Of a DNA stretch of 64,000 nucleotides, positions 47,487-58,344 are shown piece by piece. The notes under the pieces were generated by a model. The model was given only the letters and a program-made list of their open reading frames with translations. It had not been told where the DNA came from and did not search any database. This stretch comes from Ecdyonurus torrentis (taxonomy: Eukaryota > Arthropoda > Insecta > Ephemeroptera > Heptageniidae), in contig OX439134.1 of NCBI GenBank assembly GCA_949318235.1, forward strand, positions 23,116,162 to 23,180,161, read 5' to 3'. A program made the translations under genes and the position numbers. Position 1 is the first letter of the stretch. Each line of letters starts with the position of its first letter.

Positions 47487-47715
47487 GCACGGACAAAAAT
47501 AAATACGCAATAATGAAGACGACTAATAATTTTTGGGACAGTATTTGAGCACATTTTTAGAAACAGTATAATTAGTAGATTCTATTGACGTCAATATTTA
47601 CCTTTATTAGAATCTATACTAATTATACTCTTTCTAAAAATGTGCTCAAATACTGTCCCAAAAATTATTAGTCTTTCTCATTATGCTAGCTTATTTTCAT
47701 GATAATTTGTTCAAT
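47487..47715. mobile_element. Family C element, copy 9, carrying a hairpin insert
   Basis: GCACGGACAAAAATAAATAC at the left and CATTATGCTAGCTTATTTTC, ATGATAATTTGTTCAAT at the right of the insert at 47515-47679. Confidence 0.55.
47515..47679. mobile_element. 165-bp hairpin element
   Basis: GACTAATAATTTTTGGGACA pairs with TGTCCCAAAAATTATTAGTC. Arms are about 65 bp with a loop of about 25 nt. TGACGTCA (47586-47593) sits beside the loop. Confidence 0.8.
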
Positions 47716-47778
47716 ATTCAACTTTATTTATTTATTTATTTGTTTGTTTCATACAAAAACAGGCTTGTGCCCAATACA

Positions 47779-47813
47779 TTAGAGGTACATTAATTATTAA
47801 TGTACCTCTAATA
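47779..47813. repeat. Short perfect inverted repeat
   Basis: ATTAGAGGTACATTAAT pairs with ATTAATGTACCTCTAAT with almost no loop. Confidence 0.8.
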
Positions 47814-48088
47814 TTAATTATATAATAATCATTATTATTTAAGACTACAACATAATGTTTATCATGCAAACTAAATATATTTATTTCTACAGTATATTGA
47901 GATTTATCTCAAAATATGTATTGCAGTTTTTTTTTTTTTTTTTTTTTTTAAATTTATTTATTTTTTTTTAATTTGCACTAAATTAAATATTAAAAATTGG
48001 GAGATTTTTCTTATATTTATATCATATAGTATATATTTTGCCCCGTATAAGGCAGGGTATTATGTAGTTGTTGATGTGCGGCGGTTAA

Positions 48089-48402
48089 AGGCGTAGAACA
48101 TCTTGACACAAAAAAACATGTCTTATAACCTATAACATACCTAAATATCAACGTTGATTTAGTCGGAGTCATTGATTTCTCATTTATTTTACATTCACAA
48201 AATGACAGCTGTGGGTTAATGACGTCACAGCTTGCCTGTTTCCACACGCGTGGACCAGTGAGCTGTGACGTCATTAACCCGCAGCTGTCATTTTGTTAAT
48301 GTAAAATAAATTAGAAATCAATTGCTGTGGCCAAATCAACGTTGATTTGGCCAGGTATGTTAGGATATTAGACATGGTTTTTGTTCAAGGTGTTCTACAC
48401 TT
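48089..48402. mobile_element. Family B palindromic TTAA element, copy 6
   Basis: TTAA at 48085-48088 and 48403-48406. AGGCGTAGAACATC to GGTGTTCTACACTT. Axis near 48245. TGACGTCA at 48220-48227 and 48266-48273. Confidence 0.88.
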
Positions 48403-48634
48403 TTAAAATTTTGCGGTGTTATGTCATGTGTTAGTAATTAAGTAAGCGCGAGACATGCAGTGACAACAAACATGTCACGGCTCCACGACGTGTGATTGAC
48501 ACCGCGCGATCTCTTTGCTAACTACACAACGACAAGGCGAGTCGTGTGTCGATCAGAGTGTTAGTCAACCAGATGACGTCACGTCACGTCTGGAAATGTG
48601 TTGTCGGGACTTTTGATACTCATTTAACAATTAA
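48403..48634. other. GC-richer unique segment with ATF/CRE cluster
   Basis: 48425-48610 is distinctly GC-richer than its surroundings. It contains AGATGACGTCACGTCACGTC (TGACGTCA at 48574-48581, then a second CGTCACGTC). No exon was recognised, though one frame stays open for over 50 codons. Possibly a regulatory region or old repeat. Confidence 0.35.
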
Positions 48635-48860
48635 GGCAGTAGGTGACCGACTGATATCTCGCAAACTAGACGGTCGCGAATTATAATATTAACACAAAGT
48701 AAAGAAGAAATGTTACTGAAAAGTTTAGCTACATCAAACATGTGAAAACAGAAAACACCATCAAATATTTAAGTTATTCCACTTTAAAGATTGCATGCAA
48801 ATGTGGAAATTCAAATTTTAGTCAAATTAGAATTTTTTTTAAAAATTAAAAATATTATTA
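48635..48860 (+). mobile_element. Family J element, copy 3
   Basis: TTAA (48631-48634) then GGCAGTAGGTGACCGACTGA, with GAAATGTTACTGAAAAGTTT and CATGCAAATGTGGAAATTCA shared in reverse with 54905-55090. The right end is not found. Confidence 0.6.
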
Positions 48861-49353
48861 AAACTTTTTTTCGGAATAAAAAAAAATCCATTTCATTTGA
48901 AAATTATAGTATTGTAGAGATGCGTGCGACAATTATAGGTGTGTGAGAACGAGAACATAATAGAATTTTATATCTGCGTGTCGCAGTATCAGTGTGTTAA
49001 CTATCTCTTAATCTCTTAACTATCTCGCTTACACAAAAGTTCTTCGTGTTGTATTATGGTAGCGACTCCCCAAGTGTTGGGCTTACCGCCCTCCCTGACC
49101 TGACCATGAGCCCGAGTTTGCTCTCAGTTCAGAGATAGACAAGAACATTATTGTCGTGTTCTCGGAGATTACAAAACTTTGTACATGTACTGTACGTACA
49201 CAGCCACTTGATGCAGTGAGCCGTACAATAAAATTACTTGATGTACTAGATTTGTAAACATATCGCAATCATTTATTGACCACAATTATCAACATTTATA
49301 TTATATATACATGACAACATAAATGTTATATTGATTACACAACTTTGCACATA

Positions 49354-49685
49354 CACACTAAAAAATAAGCGTTGAAAAGCTTGTACACAGTTTTAAATAT
49401 TGCTTTAAATATTGTGGAATCAACGGTTATGACGTCACTGTTGATATTTCAACAATAAAAACGTTAATGACGTCACAAGCGTTGGGGTTAAATGGAAAAA
49501 TCGTATATATTTGTAACGGCCAAGTTTAACGTTTATTACATTGTTATTCTGACGCTTGTGACGTCATTTACGCTTTTATCGTTAGATTTTCAACGTTTAG
49601 TAACGTCATAACTGTTGATTCTACAATACTCTAAAGCATTGCAAAACTGTGTACAAGCTTTTCAACATTTCTTTTTTTTAGTGTG
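49354..49685. mobile_element. 332-bp fold-back TA element with three CRE motifs
   Basis: TA at 49352-49353 and 49686-49687. CACACTAAAAAATAAGCGTT at the left, with GTTGAAAAGCTTGTACACAG pairing with CTGTGTACAAGCTTTTCAAC at the right, and arms complementary to an axis near 49520. TGACGTCA at 49430-49437, 49468-49475 and 49559-49566, with a fourth site decayed to TAACGTCA. Confidence 0.85.
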
Positions 49686-49727
49686 TACATGTTGTGAGAC
49701 GAACTTGTCATATTTGTAAACATACAC

Positions 49728-50010
49728 AGAAAGGATAAATAACGTAATTTATGCTGCATTTAAATATAGCTGCATATTTTATGCCAAATTAGAACAACAT
49801 AACTAATTATGCTGTACAACATAATATTTATGCCATGTAACATAATATTATGCAGTATAGCATAAATGATGACGTATTAAACGAAATTATAATTAAAGTA
49901 ATTATGCTGAACATCTTAACTATATTATGCTATGTAGTATACAATATAGCTGAAATGTTACTGTATTGAGCTATATATCATAATTAACACGTAGCTATTT
50001 TTATTTGTGT
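49728..50010 (+). mobile_element. Family C element, copy 10
   Basis: AAATAACGTAATTTATGCTG, CATTTAAATATAGCTGCAT, AATTAGAACAACATAACTAA. Directly precedes family A copy 11. Confidence 0.6.
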
Positions 50011-50033
50011 ACTTTTATGTGATCCAGTGTTAA

Positions 50034-50375
50034 AAGCATAGACCACATAAAACAACATGTGCTTTTTAATAAATAAACCTGAAATGGGATCTTCAAAACT
50101 GTTGACAATTTTTACCAGAATGTTAATGTAGCCCTACGAGAGAGCGTGATAATACTGTAAAGTATGCCATTTGCGTGACTATTCATATTTATGACCTCAG
50201 TAACATGCAAAAATTAGTATGAAAAAGTTGAGCGGGTTGCATAAATCAAAATTTCTGATTACTGCTACGGAGCTACAGTTAGGTTTTGAGACAAACTATA
50301 GTTATTTATATTATGTAAATCCCATCAAGTGTTTTGTGATATAAATGCTTATGTTTTTTTTTCTGGTCTATTCCT
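50034..50375 (-). mobile_element. Family A TTAA element, copy 11
   Basis: TTAA at 50030-50033 and 50376-50379. AAGCATAGACCACAT to CTGGTCTATTCCT. The CRE has decayed to TGACCTCA. Confidence 0.88.
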
Positions 50376-50869
50376 TTAATTAACAAGAAAATGTAACAAT
50401 AACTTTTCCCTCTGACAAAAGTCACGACTCTCAACAAGTTATTTTAGTTTATACCTCGGAACAAAAGTAAGTTATTTAATTTCAATTTCTTATGTTGTAT
50501 TGCTGTATTCATATTTTAATAATAAATAAAAAAAACTCTTGATAAAAAACAAAATTGCCATTAAGAACATTTTAATAAAATTCATTAAAATTGTCCGCTT
50601 CAACTGTCAGCACTCGCTCTCTCGCTCATTATTTCAAACTGGAGAAATGTTTTATTATTTGTGCTACACTGAGACAAAGTTGTAGAGAAATAACTCAAAC
50701 TGCTGTACGCATACGCACGATTGTTAATTATGTTTTAACTTTCAAAAACTTGCGCTTGATTTACTTGGTGCTTCTAATGAGCAAAATACTTACGCGCTCA
50801 ATTTAAATGTTTAAATATTGAATGTCAATTGTGTGTACGTTACGTACGCTAATTTGTTAAAGTGCTCTA

Positions 50870-51166
50870 TAGACCCCTTGCACGTCCTTGCGCTTTCTCG
50901 CCATGTTTGTGGTGCCTAATGCATTGTCCAGAAAAAGGAAACACCATTTCTACAAATTTTTCACATATATAAAAACAGTTTATTTCAACTGAATGAATTT
51001 TTCTCATATTCTTCGAGCTTATTAGAAGCTAGAAATAAGGCTTTGATTGAGGTTTGAAGCTTTTTTTGCTATAAAAAAAATTAAAATGGAGTTTTTCCTA
51101 TGCTGGCCTATGTATTCCTGACCAACAAAATGGCGGCTCTTAAATATGAGTGCAATCCGCAATCAG
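50870..51166 (-). mobile_element. Family E element, copy 1
   Basis: TAGACCCCTTGCACGTCCTT, TCTCGCCATGTTTGTGGTGC, CTATGCTGGCCTATGTATTC, CAAAATGGCGGCTCTTAAAT, matching the copy at 53067 in reverse. Includes a YY1-like core at 51126-51137. Confidence 0.85.
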
Positions 51167-51432
51167 TATATTAAAATTGTGAAGTGACAGACGCTTGTGA
51201 CATTATCTATAGGTCAGTGAGTGTACTGTACACCACGTCAATGATATTATTTCACCGTGCAAAGCTTACGTGCTCGCTTTGTATAAGTTTAAAATTGACT
51301 TAAGTTTTGGTTTTTAACTGAGCAGTTAATTATTAATTTGACTGCCTCAAGTTTAATTAACACCGAGCTAATGTCAGTGTCCCAGGAGATATATATATAC
51401 CTATACTAACAAGCACTATACCTATATATCTA
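51167..51432. other. Spacer, nothing recognised
   Basis: No gene or repeat family was recognised. Confidence 0.4.
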
Positions 51433-51576
51433 CAGTCCGTGCCACCTAAGGATGTTAACGATTAATCGAGCCACGAGCCAATAGACACTCAAACGCTCAA
51501 GGTCGCTGTAATGTCAACTACATAGAGAGTTTTTAGATGCTCTCTAATTGGTCGCATCCTTAGGTGACGTGGACTG
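51433..51576. mobile_element. Family M short inverted-repeat element
   Basis: TA flanks (51431-51432, 51577-51578). CAGTCCGTGCCACCTAAGGA pairs with TCCTTAGGTGACGTGGACTG. 144 bp, single copy here. Confidence 0.78.
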
Positions 51577-51582
51577 TATACT

Positions 51583-51584
<2 letters not shown>

Positions 51585-51631
<47 letters not shown>
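51585..51631. repeat. (TA)n microsatellite
   Basis: About 23 TA units next to the family M element. Confidence 0.95.
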
Positions 51632-51632
<1 letters not shown>

Positions 51633-52239
51633 TTATAGCAAGTGTTCTACTGTAGACTGATATTTCACCAGATCAACATGTGCATTATGCATTGATTCTA
51701 TGATGACGGACAGCATTCGTGAATGTTGCATCGTCCAGCCTGCTTAGACATTGCCACGGTGTCTCTAGGCTGTCATGGCAAATGCTGGGCTGTTTAGTAA
51801 GACTGTGGCAAGCCTGTATGTGCGGTTAACTTTTTATACCTGCGTCGATATCATGGATAAGACAAAGGGATGTTGAAGGAGCTAAGGAGAAGATGTAGCA
51901 CGAGAACACAAGGTTGAGAGAGAGAGAGAGAGAGAGAGATGTTGCATTGTCTTAGACTACAACACGTGGCTACTCCACGTGTGTGGCTCATGATACTTAG
52001 ACATTCAAGACTGCCTGCCTGGCTGATATCTCGACTACCGACGCTGCATAATATATGAGCAAGCGGTGACGTCATTTACACACACAATATTATAACAACA
52101 CGAACTTCGGCGCTAAGTTTTGAGCGATGCTCGAACAAAACGCTCTTCATTTGTATTGATTGTTGTTTCCAAATATGGACATAATGTGCAATACATTTAA
52201 ATATCAGGTACAGAAAACAGACATAATAATAAAGATTAA
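51632..52239. other. Unique spacer
   Basis: A GA run at 51917-51938 and TGACGTCA at 52067-52074 outside known families. No gene was recognised. Confidence 0.4.
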
Positions 52240-52345
52240 GGGAGTACTGACGTTGGCTGTTAGACTCAAACTTTTCTCGTCAAAAAATTGTGAAATTTTG
52301 CACTATGATACTTCAGCTTGAGACAATATCAAATATTATTATATA
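52240..52345. mobile_element. Family J fragment, copy 4
   Basis: TTAA then GGGAGTACTGACGTTGGCTG, AATTTTGCACTATGATACTT and GCTTGAGACAATATCAAAT, matching parts of 36544-36890 in rearranged form. Confidence 0.55.
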
Positions 52346-52368
52346 ATTATAATTATTTCAATTATCTA

Positions 52369-52623
52369 CACGGAAAAAATTATCTAAACAGTTACTATAT
52401 AGACTTTTTTCATAATAATTCTTTAGATACATACTAAACTTTTTAGAATCTAAAGAGTTAACTATTTACCGCTAAACAATTTACGTTTGTACTAACGAGT
52501 TACTCTTTAAACTTTTTGCAAGAGACTAGTACTAAAGAGTTATTATTAGAGTTATTAAAGAGTTTAGTACTAAAGAGTTATTGATATGTATCTAAATAAT
52601 TTCTTAAATTTATGTTTTCCGTG
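52369..52623. mobile_element. Family F TA element, copy 4
   Basis: TA flanks at 52367-52368 and 52624-52625. CACGGAAAAAATTATCTAAA and ATTTATGTTTTCCGTG. The interior has AGAGTTA/TAACTCT words on both arms and a local AGTACTAAAGAGTTA duplication. The best-bounded family F copy. Confidence 0.82.
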
Positions 52624-52974
52624 TAGTTGATTGCATGCAAGCAATAAATAATGTCTGACATCTCGAGTGTGGTCCATATCTCTGGTACGGGGATGCTGCA
52701 GTCATGATCGATCTCGTCTCTCTCTCTCTCCCCCTCACCACTTCATGTTTTATTAAATCGAAATTTTTCTCCCAAAGAAAACAAAAACAATATCAATTTT
52801 TTAAACATAAAAAGCAGTTTCTTATTCCTAGCAAGCTATAAAGTGAAAACAAATCAAGAGCGATGCTTGTTTTATATATCATCATTGATTGATATTATTT
52901 GCTATTCTCACTTACAAACACACATGCAACCCATGCTTATCAGTTATCAGTTCCCCAAGTGCTTCCTCTCTATA

Positions 52975-53512
52975 GGGTGTATGTCATACTTATTGCGCTC
53001 TGATGCCATACTGGAGCAACGAATATATAGCATTATTGGACAAACGTGGGTTTTGACTATTTATTATAGACCGGTTGCACTCATATTTAAGAGCCGCCAT
53101 TTTGCTGGTCAGGAATACATAGGCCAGCATAGGAAAAATGTCTTCTTTTTTTTTTTTTTTTTTTTTAATGGCAAAAGAAGCTTCAAACCTCAATCAAAAC
53201 CTTATTTCTAGCTTCTCATAAGCTCGAAGAATATGAGAAAAATCGTTCAGTTGAAATAAATTCTTTTTATATGAAAAATTAGGAGAAATGATGTTTCCCC
53301 TAGGCTGGACAATGCATTAGGCACCACAAACATGGCGACAAAGCGCAAGGATGTGAAATAGGTCTATAGTTATTCTCGCATACTTGAAACCGTATCAATA
53401 CTCTCAAAAAGATTGCTAAGTATTTTTCAAATGGCAAAATGTGTCTCTTTCCCTTAGCGGCCATGTTATTTAGTGCTCACTTATGGCGTTGACATTAACA
53501 TGCATGCAACCA
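52975..53512 (-). mobile_element. Family D element, copy 13, split by family E
   Basis: In reverse: TAGGGTGTATGTCATACTTA, TGCGCTCTGATGCCATACTG, then E at 53067-53366, resuming at TTATTCTCGCATACTTGAAA and ending TATGGCGTTGACATTAACAT, CACCCTA. Confidence 0.85.
53067..53366 (+). mobile_element. Family E TA element, copy 2, nested in D
   Basis: TA at 53065-53066 and 53367-53368. TAGACCGGTTGCACTCATAT to GATGTGAAATAGGTCTA. Complete 300-bp copy with an internal poly-T. Contains the reverse-strand YY1-like core at 53093-53104. Confidence 0.87.
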
Positions 53513-53570
53513 CCCTATATGCTCCCAGCTGATAGTATGAAGGTTGTGTTGTTGTAAGTTTGAAAGTTGC

Positions 53571-53723
53571 ATGTGGCTGAAAGTGCAGTACAGTGCAGTC
53601 AAGTACTTAGAGCAATTAAAACAAGCAGGTATTAAATATTTGATAATTACAGTGAGCACAGAGCGGCCTGCAGTAACTAATTACCTTGCTGCAGTGAGAG
53701 CTGCTGCATCGCCTGTAGTGTAG
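53571..53723 (+). CDS. Possible short frame, unrecognised product (weak)
   Basis: Fifty codons from ATG 53571 to TAG 53721-53723. The wording is strikingly protein-like (VKYLEQLKQAGIKYLIITVS, ERPAVTNYLAAVRAAASPVV) and the base composition is more balanced than in the flanks. No family was recognised, no clear splice signals or upstream context were found, and chance remains likely. Confidence 0.15.
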   Translation: MWLKVQYSAVKYLEQLKQAGIKYLIITVSTERPAVTNYLAAVRAAASPVV

Positions 53724-54838
53724 CAGGGAGACAGACAGATGCACTTTTCACTTTGCCACTTAAGATACAACGCACTTTTTTTGGTCTGATTATTATTATT
53801 ATTATTTTCCCTCTAAAAGAATTACCTCATTCTGTAAATAAAAATGTAGTGATTTGTTCGCTGTGTCCGTGCATACTGTACACACAAAATTATTATTGTA
53901 CATTTTTTATTGTTTTCGATTTGCTAAAATGCAGTTTCTAATCTCATAAGTGTTTATCCTAAATAAGTTAGCATTCGCATCTCAAATAACGCAGTTTTTT
54001 TGAGCATTGAATTTATGAATAAAAAATTAACTATAGCTCCAAACGTGCAATATATTCTTATATAGAAATAGCATAATATAAATTGTTTTCTTTAGCACGG
54101 CGTCCGTATCTCACATTACACACTATGTTTACTATATTGTATTTCTTATGTGTGTTTTGCATCAAATCTTTTCATTATCTATCGTGGTAAAACTGTTTTT
54201 TTTAATTTATTTACAAGTTTTTTTTTTTTTTTTATGTATGATATTGAAAACAAATTCAAGTGACGTCATATTTATATTGAGCCAATCTTGTCGTGCAACT
54301 TGAATGTTGATTTCACCCAATTTTGGCGTTAGTGATTATAGCGTGCAATAATACAAAATATTGCTCATTGCAAGTTACATTATACAAATATAAAAGAATT
54401 GTTGTTGGTTTATATTATGTTAGGTAGATATTAAAAGTTATAGCAGTTCATATGTGATGTGTGCGCCCGCTCTGGCAATACCTAAATTAGAAAATACGAT
54501 TTTGTCTCGTTCAGGGAATATCACTGTGTGTGTGTAGATATTGCGAGAGAGAGAGAGAGAGAGAGCACAAAGCCTGCTCCATACTTCGTGAGTCCCTGGA
54601 GAGCTCACGTTAAATCCTGCCTGGTCGAAAACTACCAGACAAAAAAGAACCATCAGATTTAAGCTGTGATGTTACACTGAAAGAACTTAACCAGAATGGT
54701 CCACACCTGAATTTTGTTTTCAGATCCCAATTGTTGGGACATGTGCGTGACCGAACTGGAGCGGAAATAGTCAAAACTGAAACTCTATTTTCACAATATT
54801 TATTTCATTTTAAATCAAACACAACAAATACCATATAT

Positions 54839-54839
<1 letters not shown>
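53724..54839. other. Spacer, nothing recognised
   Basis: TGACGTCA at 54261-54268 outside known families and a GA run at 54545-54564. No gene was recognised. Confidence 0.4.

Positions 54840-54874
<35 letters not shown>
54840..54874. repeat. Poly-T tract
   Basis: About 34 T. Confidence 0.95.
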
Positions 54875-54880
<6 letters not shown>

Positions 54881-54904
54881 GTTTCGAAAAAAGTTTTAAA
54901 AATA

Positions 54905-55090
54905 GTAGTTTTTTTCTAACTTGATAAAGTTTGCATTTCCACATTTGCATGTTATCTTTGCAGTTTAATAACTTCAACATTTGATGGTATTTCCATGTGT
55001 TTGACATAACTAAACTTTTAGGTAACATTTCATCTTTACTTGATGTTAATTTTATATTTGACGACCGTTCAGTTTGTCACATATCAACCG
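54905..55090 (-). mobile_element. Family J element, copy 5
   Basis: GCATTTCCACATTTGCATG, TCAACATTTGATGGTATTT, AACTAAACTTTTAGGTAACA, GACGACCGTTCAGTTTG mirror the copy at 48635-48860. Confidence 0.6.
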
Positions 55091-55139
55091 CTCACCTAGA
55101 CGAAAACTGAAAAACAAAAACAAATATTATCTGAATTAT

Positions 55140-55445
55140 CTCCAATAAAGCTAGAGATACCCAACATTAGAGAGTTTCTTAGTTCAATATTTCTCGACAA
55201 AATTGTCAGAACCAGTGACAATCAGATAAGAGAGAAAATAATTATTGAAATTAACATGGGCTCTTTATGAGACTAAAACTTCAAAAAAATTATAATTTCA
55301 AATCTAAATCTACCCTAATTTTTTTTTTTTTTTTTTTTTTTTTAGAGTTTTTGAAGATAGCTTATCTTAATGTATCATTCTGCAAAATGTCAAATTTTTA
55401 TTTATACAACTTTTTAGTCAAATCTCGCAGTAGCTGATTTTGATC
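55140..55445. mobile_element. Family J repeat, copy 6
   Basis: CAGATAAGAGAGAAAATAAT, GAGACTAAAACTTCAAAAAA, TAATGTATCATTCTGCAAAA, TTAGTCAAATCTCGCAGTAG: same block order as 11385-11692. Confidence 0.65.
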
Positions 55446-55654
55446 TGTGTGTTGAGTGATATTAACTCTGAGTTGCGTTGTCTTGACTCTACGAGATAAT
55501 AATCACATTTTGCACTTAAGTCTCGCGTATACATCTCGTCACCCCAGTCAGTGCCATGGCATCTTGACATCGCGAACTTTAAGACGCTTTAATATCATTA
55601 GCGAGCGCGAGAGAGGCAGCCCGCGAAGACTGGATGCAACACAAATATTAACTT

Positions 55655-55683
55655 CTTTTTTTTTTTTTTTTTTTTTTTTTTTT
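55655..55683. repeat. Poly-T tract
   Basis: About 29 T, followed by TTTC repeats. Confidence 0.95.
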
Positions 55684-55806
55684 CTTTTCTTTTTTAAACT
55701 TCATTTCCAAGTCAAACGTCTTGAAAATGTTTTAATTTCCGGACTTTCTCAAACAAAACAAAGAAAACTTTTTGTTTTTAACTTTTCTGAACTCACTTTT
55801 ATAAAG

Positions 55807-55810
<4 letters not shown>

Positions 55811-55838
<28 letters not shown>
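55811..55838. repeat. Poly-A tract
   Basis: About 28 A. Confidence 0.95.
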
Positions 55839-55841
<3 letters not shown>

Positions 55842-56099
55842 TGATAATACGATTTTCATTTTAACATATTTTCATATCCGCGATATACTTGCATAAACAA
55901 GTGAACTGTAAAATTACAACATAATTTGAAGTTAGCGGCACTCCCGCAACCTGATCATGATTGCAACGTCCAAGTTATGTAGTGTTTATGTATAAATAAT
56001 AAGGATCATTTTGTGCAGGCTCTGGAACACTTTTCAATAGCAGACGTTACAAAAGTAGGTTTAGTGATAAAATAAACAAACTGACAGCTCAACAATACT

Positions 56100-56544
56100 A
56101 ACAAAGTGCTAGCAGACGACTTTGTGTTCCTGTCTACATTTCCTGTCTACTGTAATTTTCTGGTCAAGAAAATGTAATATGGCTGAAATAGCAATGTCTC
56201 TTAAATAAAATTATTATTATTATTATTACATTTAACATGCTTTCTTATGGGGCAATGAAACAACTATAAAATGTATTATTTCTCAAATCAGAAATTTTTA
56301 ATGTATAGCGTACTGAGCTTCAAAGCTTTTGTTTTCTAAATTTAAAGTCAATTAAATGAAAATAATATTTTGTAACCAAATTGATTGAAATCCAGGAAAA
56401 CAAAAGCTTTAAGACTCAGTAAGCTACAGTAAAAATTTCAGCTGTGAGAAATAATTTTAACTCAAGTTATAGCTGCTTCATTGCCCCATAAGAAAGCATG
56501 TTAAATGCAGAAAAGAACACAAAGTCGTCTGCTAACACTTTGTT
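56100..56544. mobile_element. 445-bp fold-back element (family K)
   Basis: AACAAAGTGCTAGCAGACGA pairs with TCGTCTGCTAACACTTTGTT. A second pairing block is TTTAACATGCTTTCTTATGG with CCATAAGAAAGCATGTTAAA. The left arm carries about 80 bp extra between these blocks, ending in ATT repeats, probably a later insertion. Confidence 0.8.
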
Positions 56545-56974
56545 ACAAGGCACTATATTGGATTTATTTTTTCTTTATTATTCGATTCTTAACGACGGTG
56601 AGAAATTAATTTGCTATAACTTCATTAGCGTATATATTAATATGTATACCTCGACTAAATCAACTGTTAATTTCATGTTAATTGAACTTGCTTTTAGTAA
56701 TATTAATTACATAATCAAATAAAACACTGAATACATTTGTCGTTTTTTTTTATCAATAACTCAACGTTAATTAAAAATATATTTTTATATGAATTAAAAT
56801 TTTTGTATTTAATTTCAAATATAAATATTATATTGTATAAATTTTTTTTCTAAGTTTTATTTTTCTTTTCAAATAATATTTTATATACGTCGCAATTTTT
56901 TTTTCTTTTAATTTCGAGTCGAGACTTCATGGTTTTTAAATATGATATGCCTGAATAACTCCGCGTCTATACCG

Positions 56975-56979
<5 letters not shown>
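56545..56979. other. AT-rich spacer, nothing recognised
   Basis: No gene or repeat family was recognised. Confidence 0.45.

Positions 56980-57007
<28 letters not shown>
56980..57007. repeat. Poly-T tract
   Basis: About 27 T. Confidence 0.95.
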
Positions 57008-57057
57008 CGTTTTGTACAAAGTGTAGTGAAATGTAGCTGTCGTTGCTACGTAGTACA

Positions 57058-57094
57058 TACAGGGTGTCCCACAAAACATCATCACGTCTACACC
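57058..57094. mobile_element. mariner-like terminal fragment
   Basis: TACAGGGTGTCCCACAAAAC resembles the terminal repeat of mariner-type elements (TA then CAGGGTGTCCCA). Only one end is seen and nothing of a transposase. Confidence 0.4.
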
Positions 57095-57111
57095 TTCATT
57101 CAATGTCAGTA

Positions 57112-57382
57112 TAGGGTGGTTGCATGTTAAAATCGACGCCATATGTGATCACTAAATAACATGAGCTGCATAGTGTGACCATGACAAGTTTTGCCAGTTT
57201 AAAAATACTTGGCAATATTTTTGAGAGCATTGATGTTGTTAACAGCTTGAATTAGGTTTTTCTAATATGCAAGAAAAATAATGATGACGGAACAAAATAA
57301 TTAATTTTGCAAAGGACTAGAACGACTTTTGTATTATGTTGAGCAATGTTATTGCTTCAGTATGGCGTCTACACACACCATG
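57112..57382 (+). mobile_element. Family D element, copy 14
   Basis: TATAGGGTGGTTGCATGTTA, AATCGACGCCATATGTGATC through TTTTGCCAGTTTAAAAATAC to TCAGTATGGCGTCTACACAC. The CRE-bearing part is deleted. Confidence 0.82.
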
Positions 57383-57707
57383 ATACACCTTTTAATTATT
57401 TTATTATTATTATTTATTTTTTTATATATTCTGCATTTTTCAGCGTTATAGCTCTCTGTTTTTTTTACAGTATCTATATATACAATTTTTCCTTCTTTTC
57501 CGTCAAACAGAAAGCCGAATATTGTGGTGTCAGTCTTCTTTCAGGAGATTTCAGCTGACGCAAAACTACATTTAAATACACGTTATTTCTATGTGCCAAT
57601 AGAAATTAGTTTGTTTTTTTTTTAGTAAAAAAGACTGTACAGTAGTACACACAGTAATGAAACACGCTGTACATTTACACTGGTTTAAAAGTCGGGGGTC
57701 GATATGT

Positions 57708-57708
<1 letters not shown>

Positions 57709-57775
<67 letters not shown>

Positions 57776-57777
57776 CC
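57709..57777. repeat. (CT)n microsatellite
   Basis: CT array with one CTAT interruption. Confidence 0.97.
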
Positions 57778-57815
57778 TCGCTCAGCAGACAAGGTAGTAG
57801 TGCGGTGTAGCTAGA

Positions 57816-57844
57816 GGGGGTGGGTGGGTGGGTGGGTGGTGGGG
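57816..57844 (+). promoter_or_regulatory. G-quadruplex motif
   Basis: Six runs of three or more G (plus one GG) separated by single T bases, starting GGGGGTGGGTGGGTGGG. Single-base loops favour a very stable quadruplex. It stands between CT and GA arrays. No associated gene was identified. Confidence 0.75.
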
Positions 57845-58173
57845 TGACGTTGAGAGAGAGAGAGAGAGAGATTTTTTCATTTTGTACGTTGTAGTGTTTC
57901 TTGGTGGCTTCTAAGCTTCTAATGAGGCTGACGTCACATCCGAGCTCTCTCTCTCTCTCTCAATTCCACATTTGTGTGTAGTGAAGTCACAATATATTTG
58001 CATGATGTTTACGTCGCTCTGCAATTTTTTATTTTGCACAAAACTAAGTTAAAATACACAAGTGCTCTGCGCTGGCTTTATATTCGATTTCCATCACAAA
58101 TTGATTGATTATTGATTTTCATACTTTGTTTATAGCTGATGTTTATAGGGGGGATTATCGGAGAGAGAGAGAG

Positions 58174-58183
58174 GGGGGGGGGG
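58174..58183. repeat. GA run grading into poly-G
   Basis: GAGAGAGAGAGA followed by ten G. Confidence 0.85.
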
Positions 58184-58344
58184 AGAGAATATCTCAAGTG
58201 TTGTGACGTATTTTTCAATTTTGTTTTATTTTTACTTTACATTGTACAACACTTCGCAGTGTTTTGTAGTAGACAAAGTTTGAAGTAAAAAAAAGGAAGG
58301 AAAAAAAATCAAGAATATTTAAATTTTCTTTACTATTTCAGTAA

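Noticed and set aside
52843..53211. 122-codon frame
   Set aside because: It runs across the junction of unique DNA, family D and family E. Its wording is that of the transposons, not of a protein.
54724..54919. Possible exon after TTTTGTTTTCAG, considered as a second KH exon of PCBP
   Set aside because: The frame contains GHVRDRTGAEIVKTE but lacks the KH signature GSIIGKKGE and runs into poly-T. The acceptor-like site alone is not enough.
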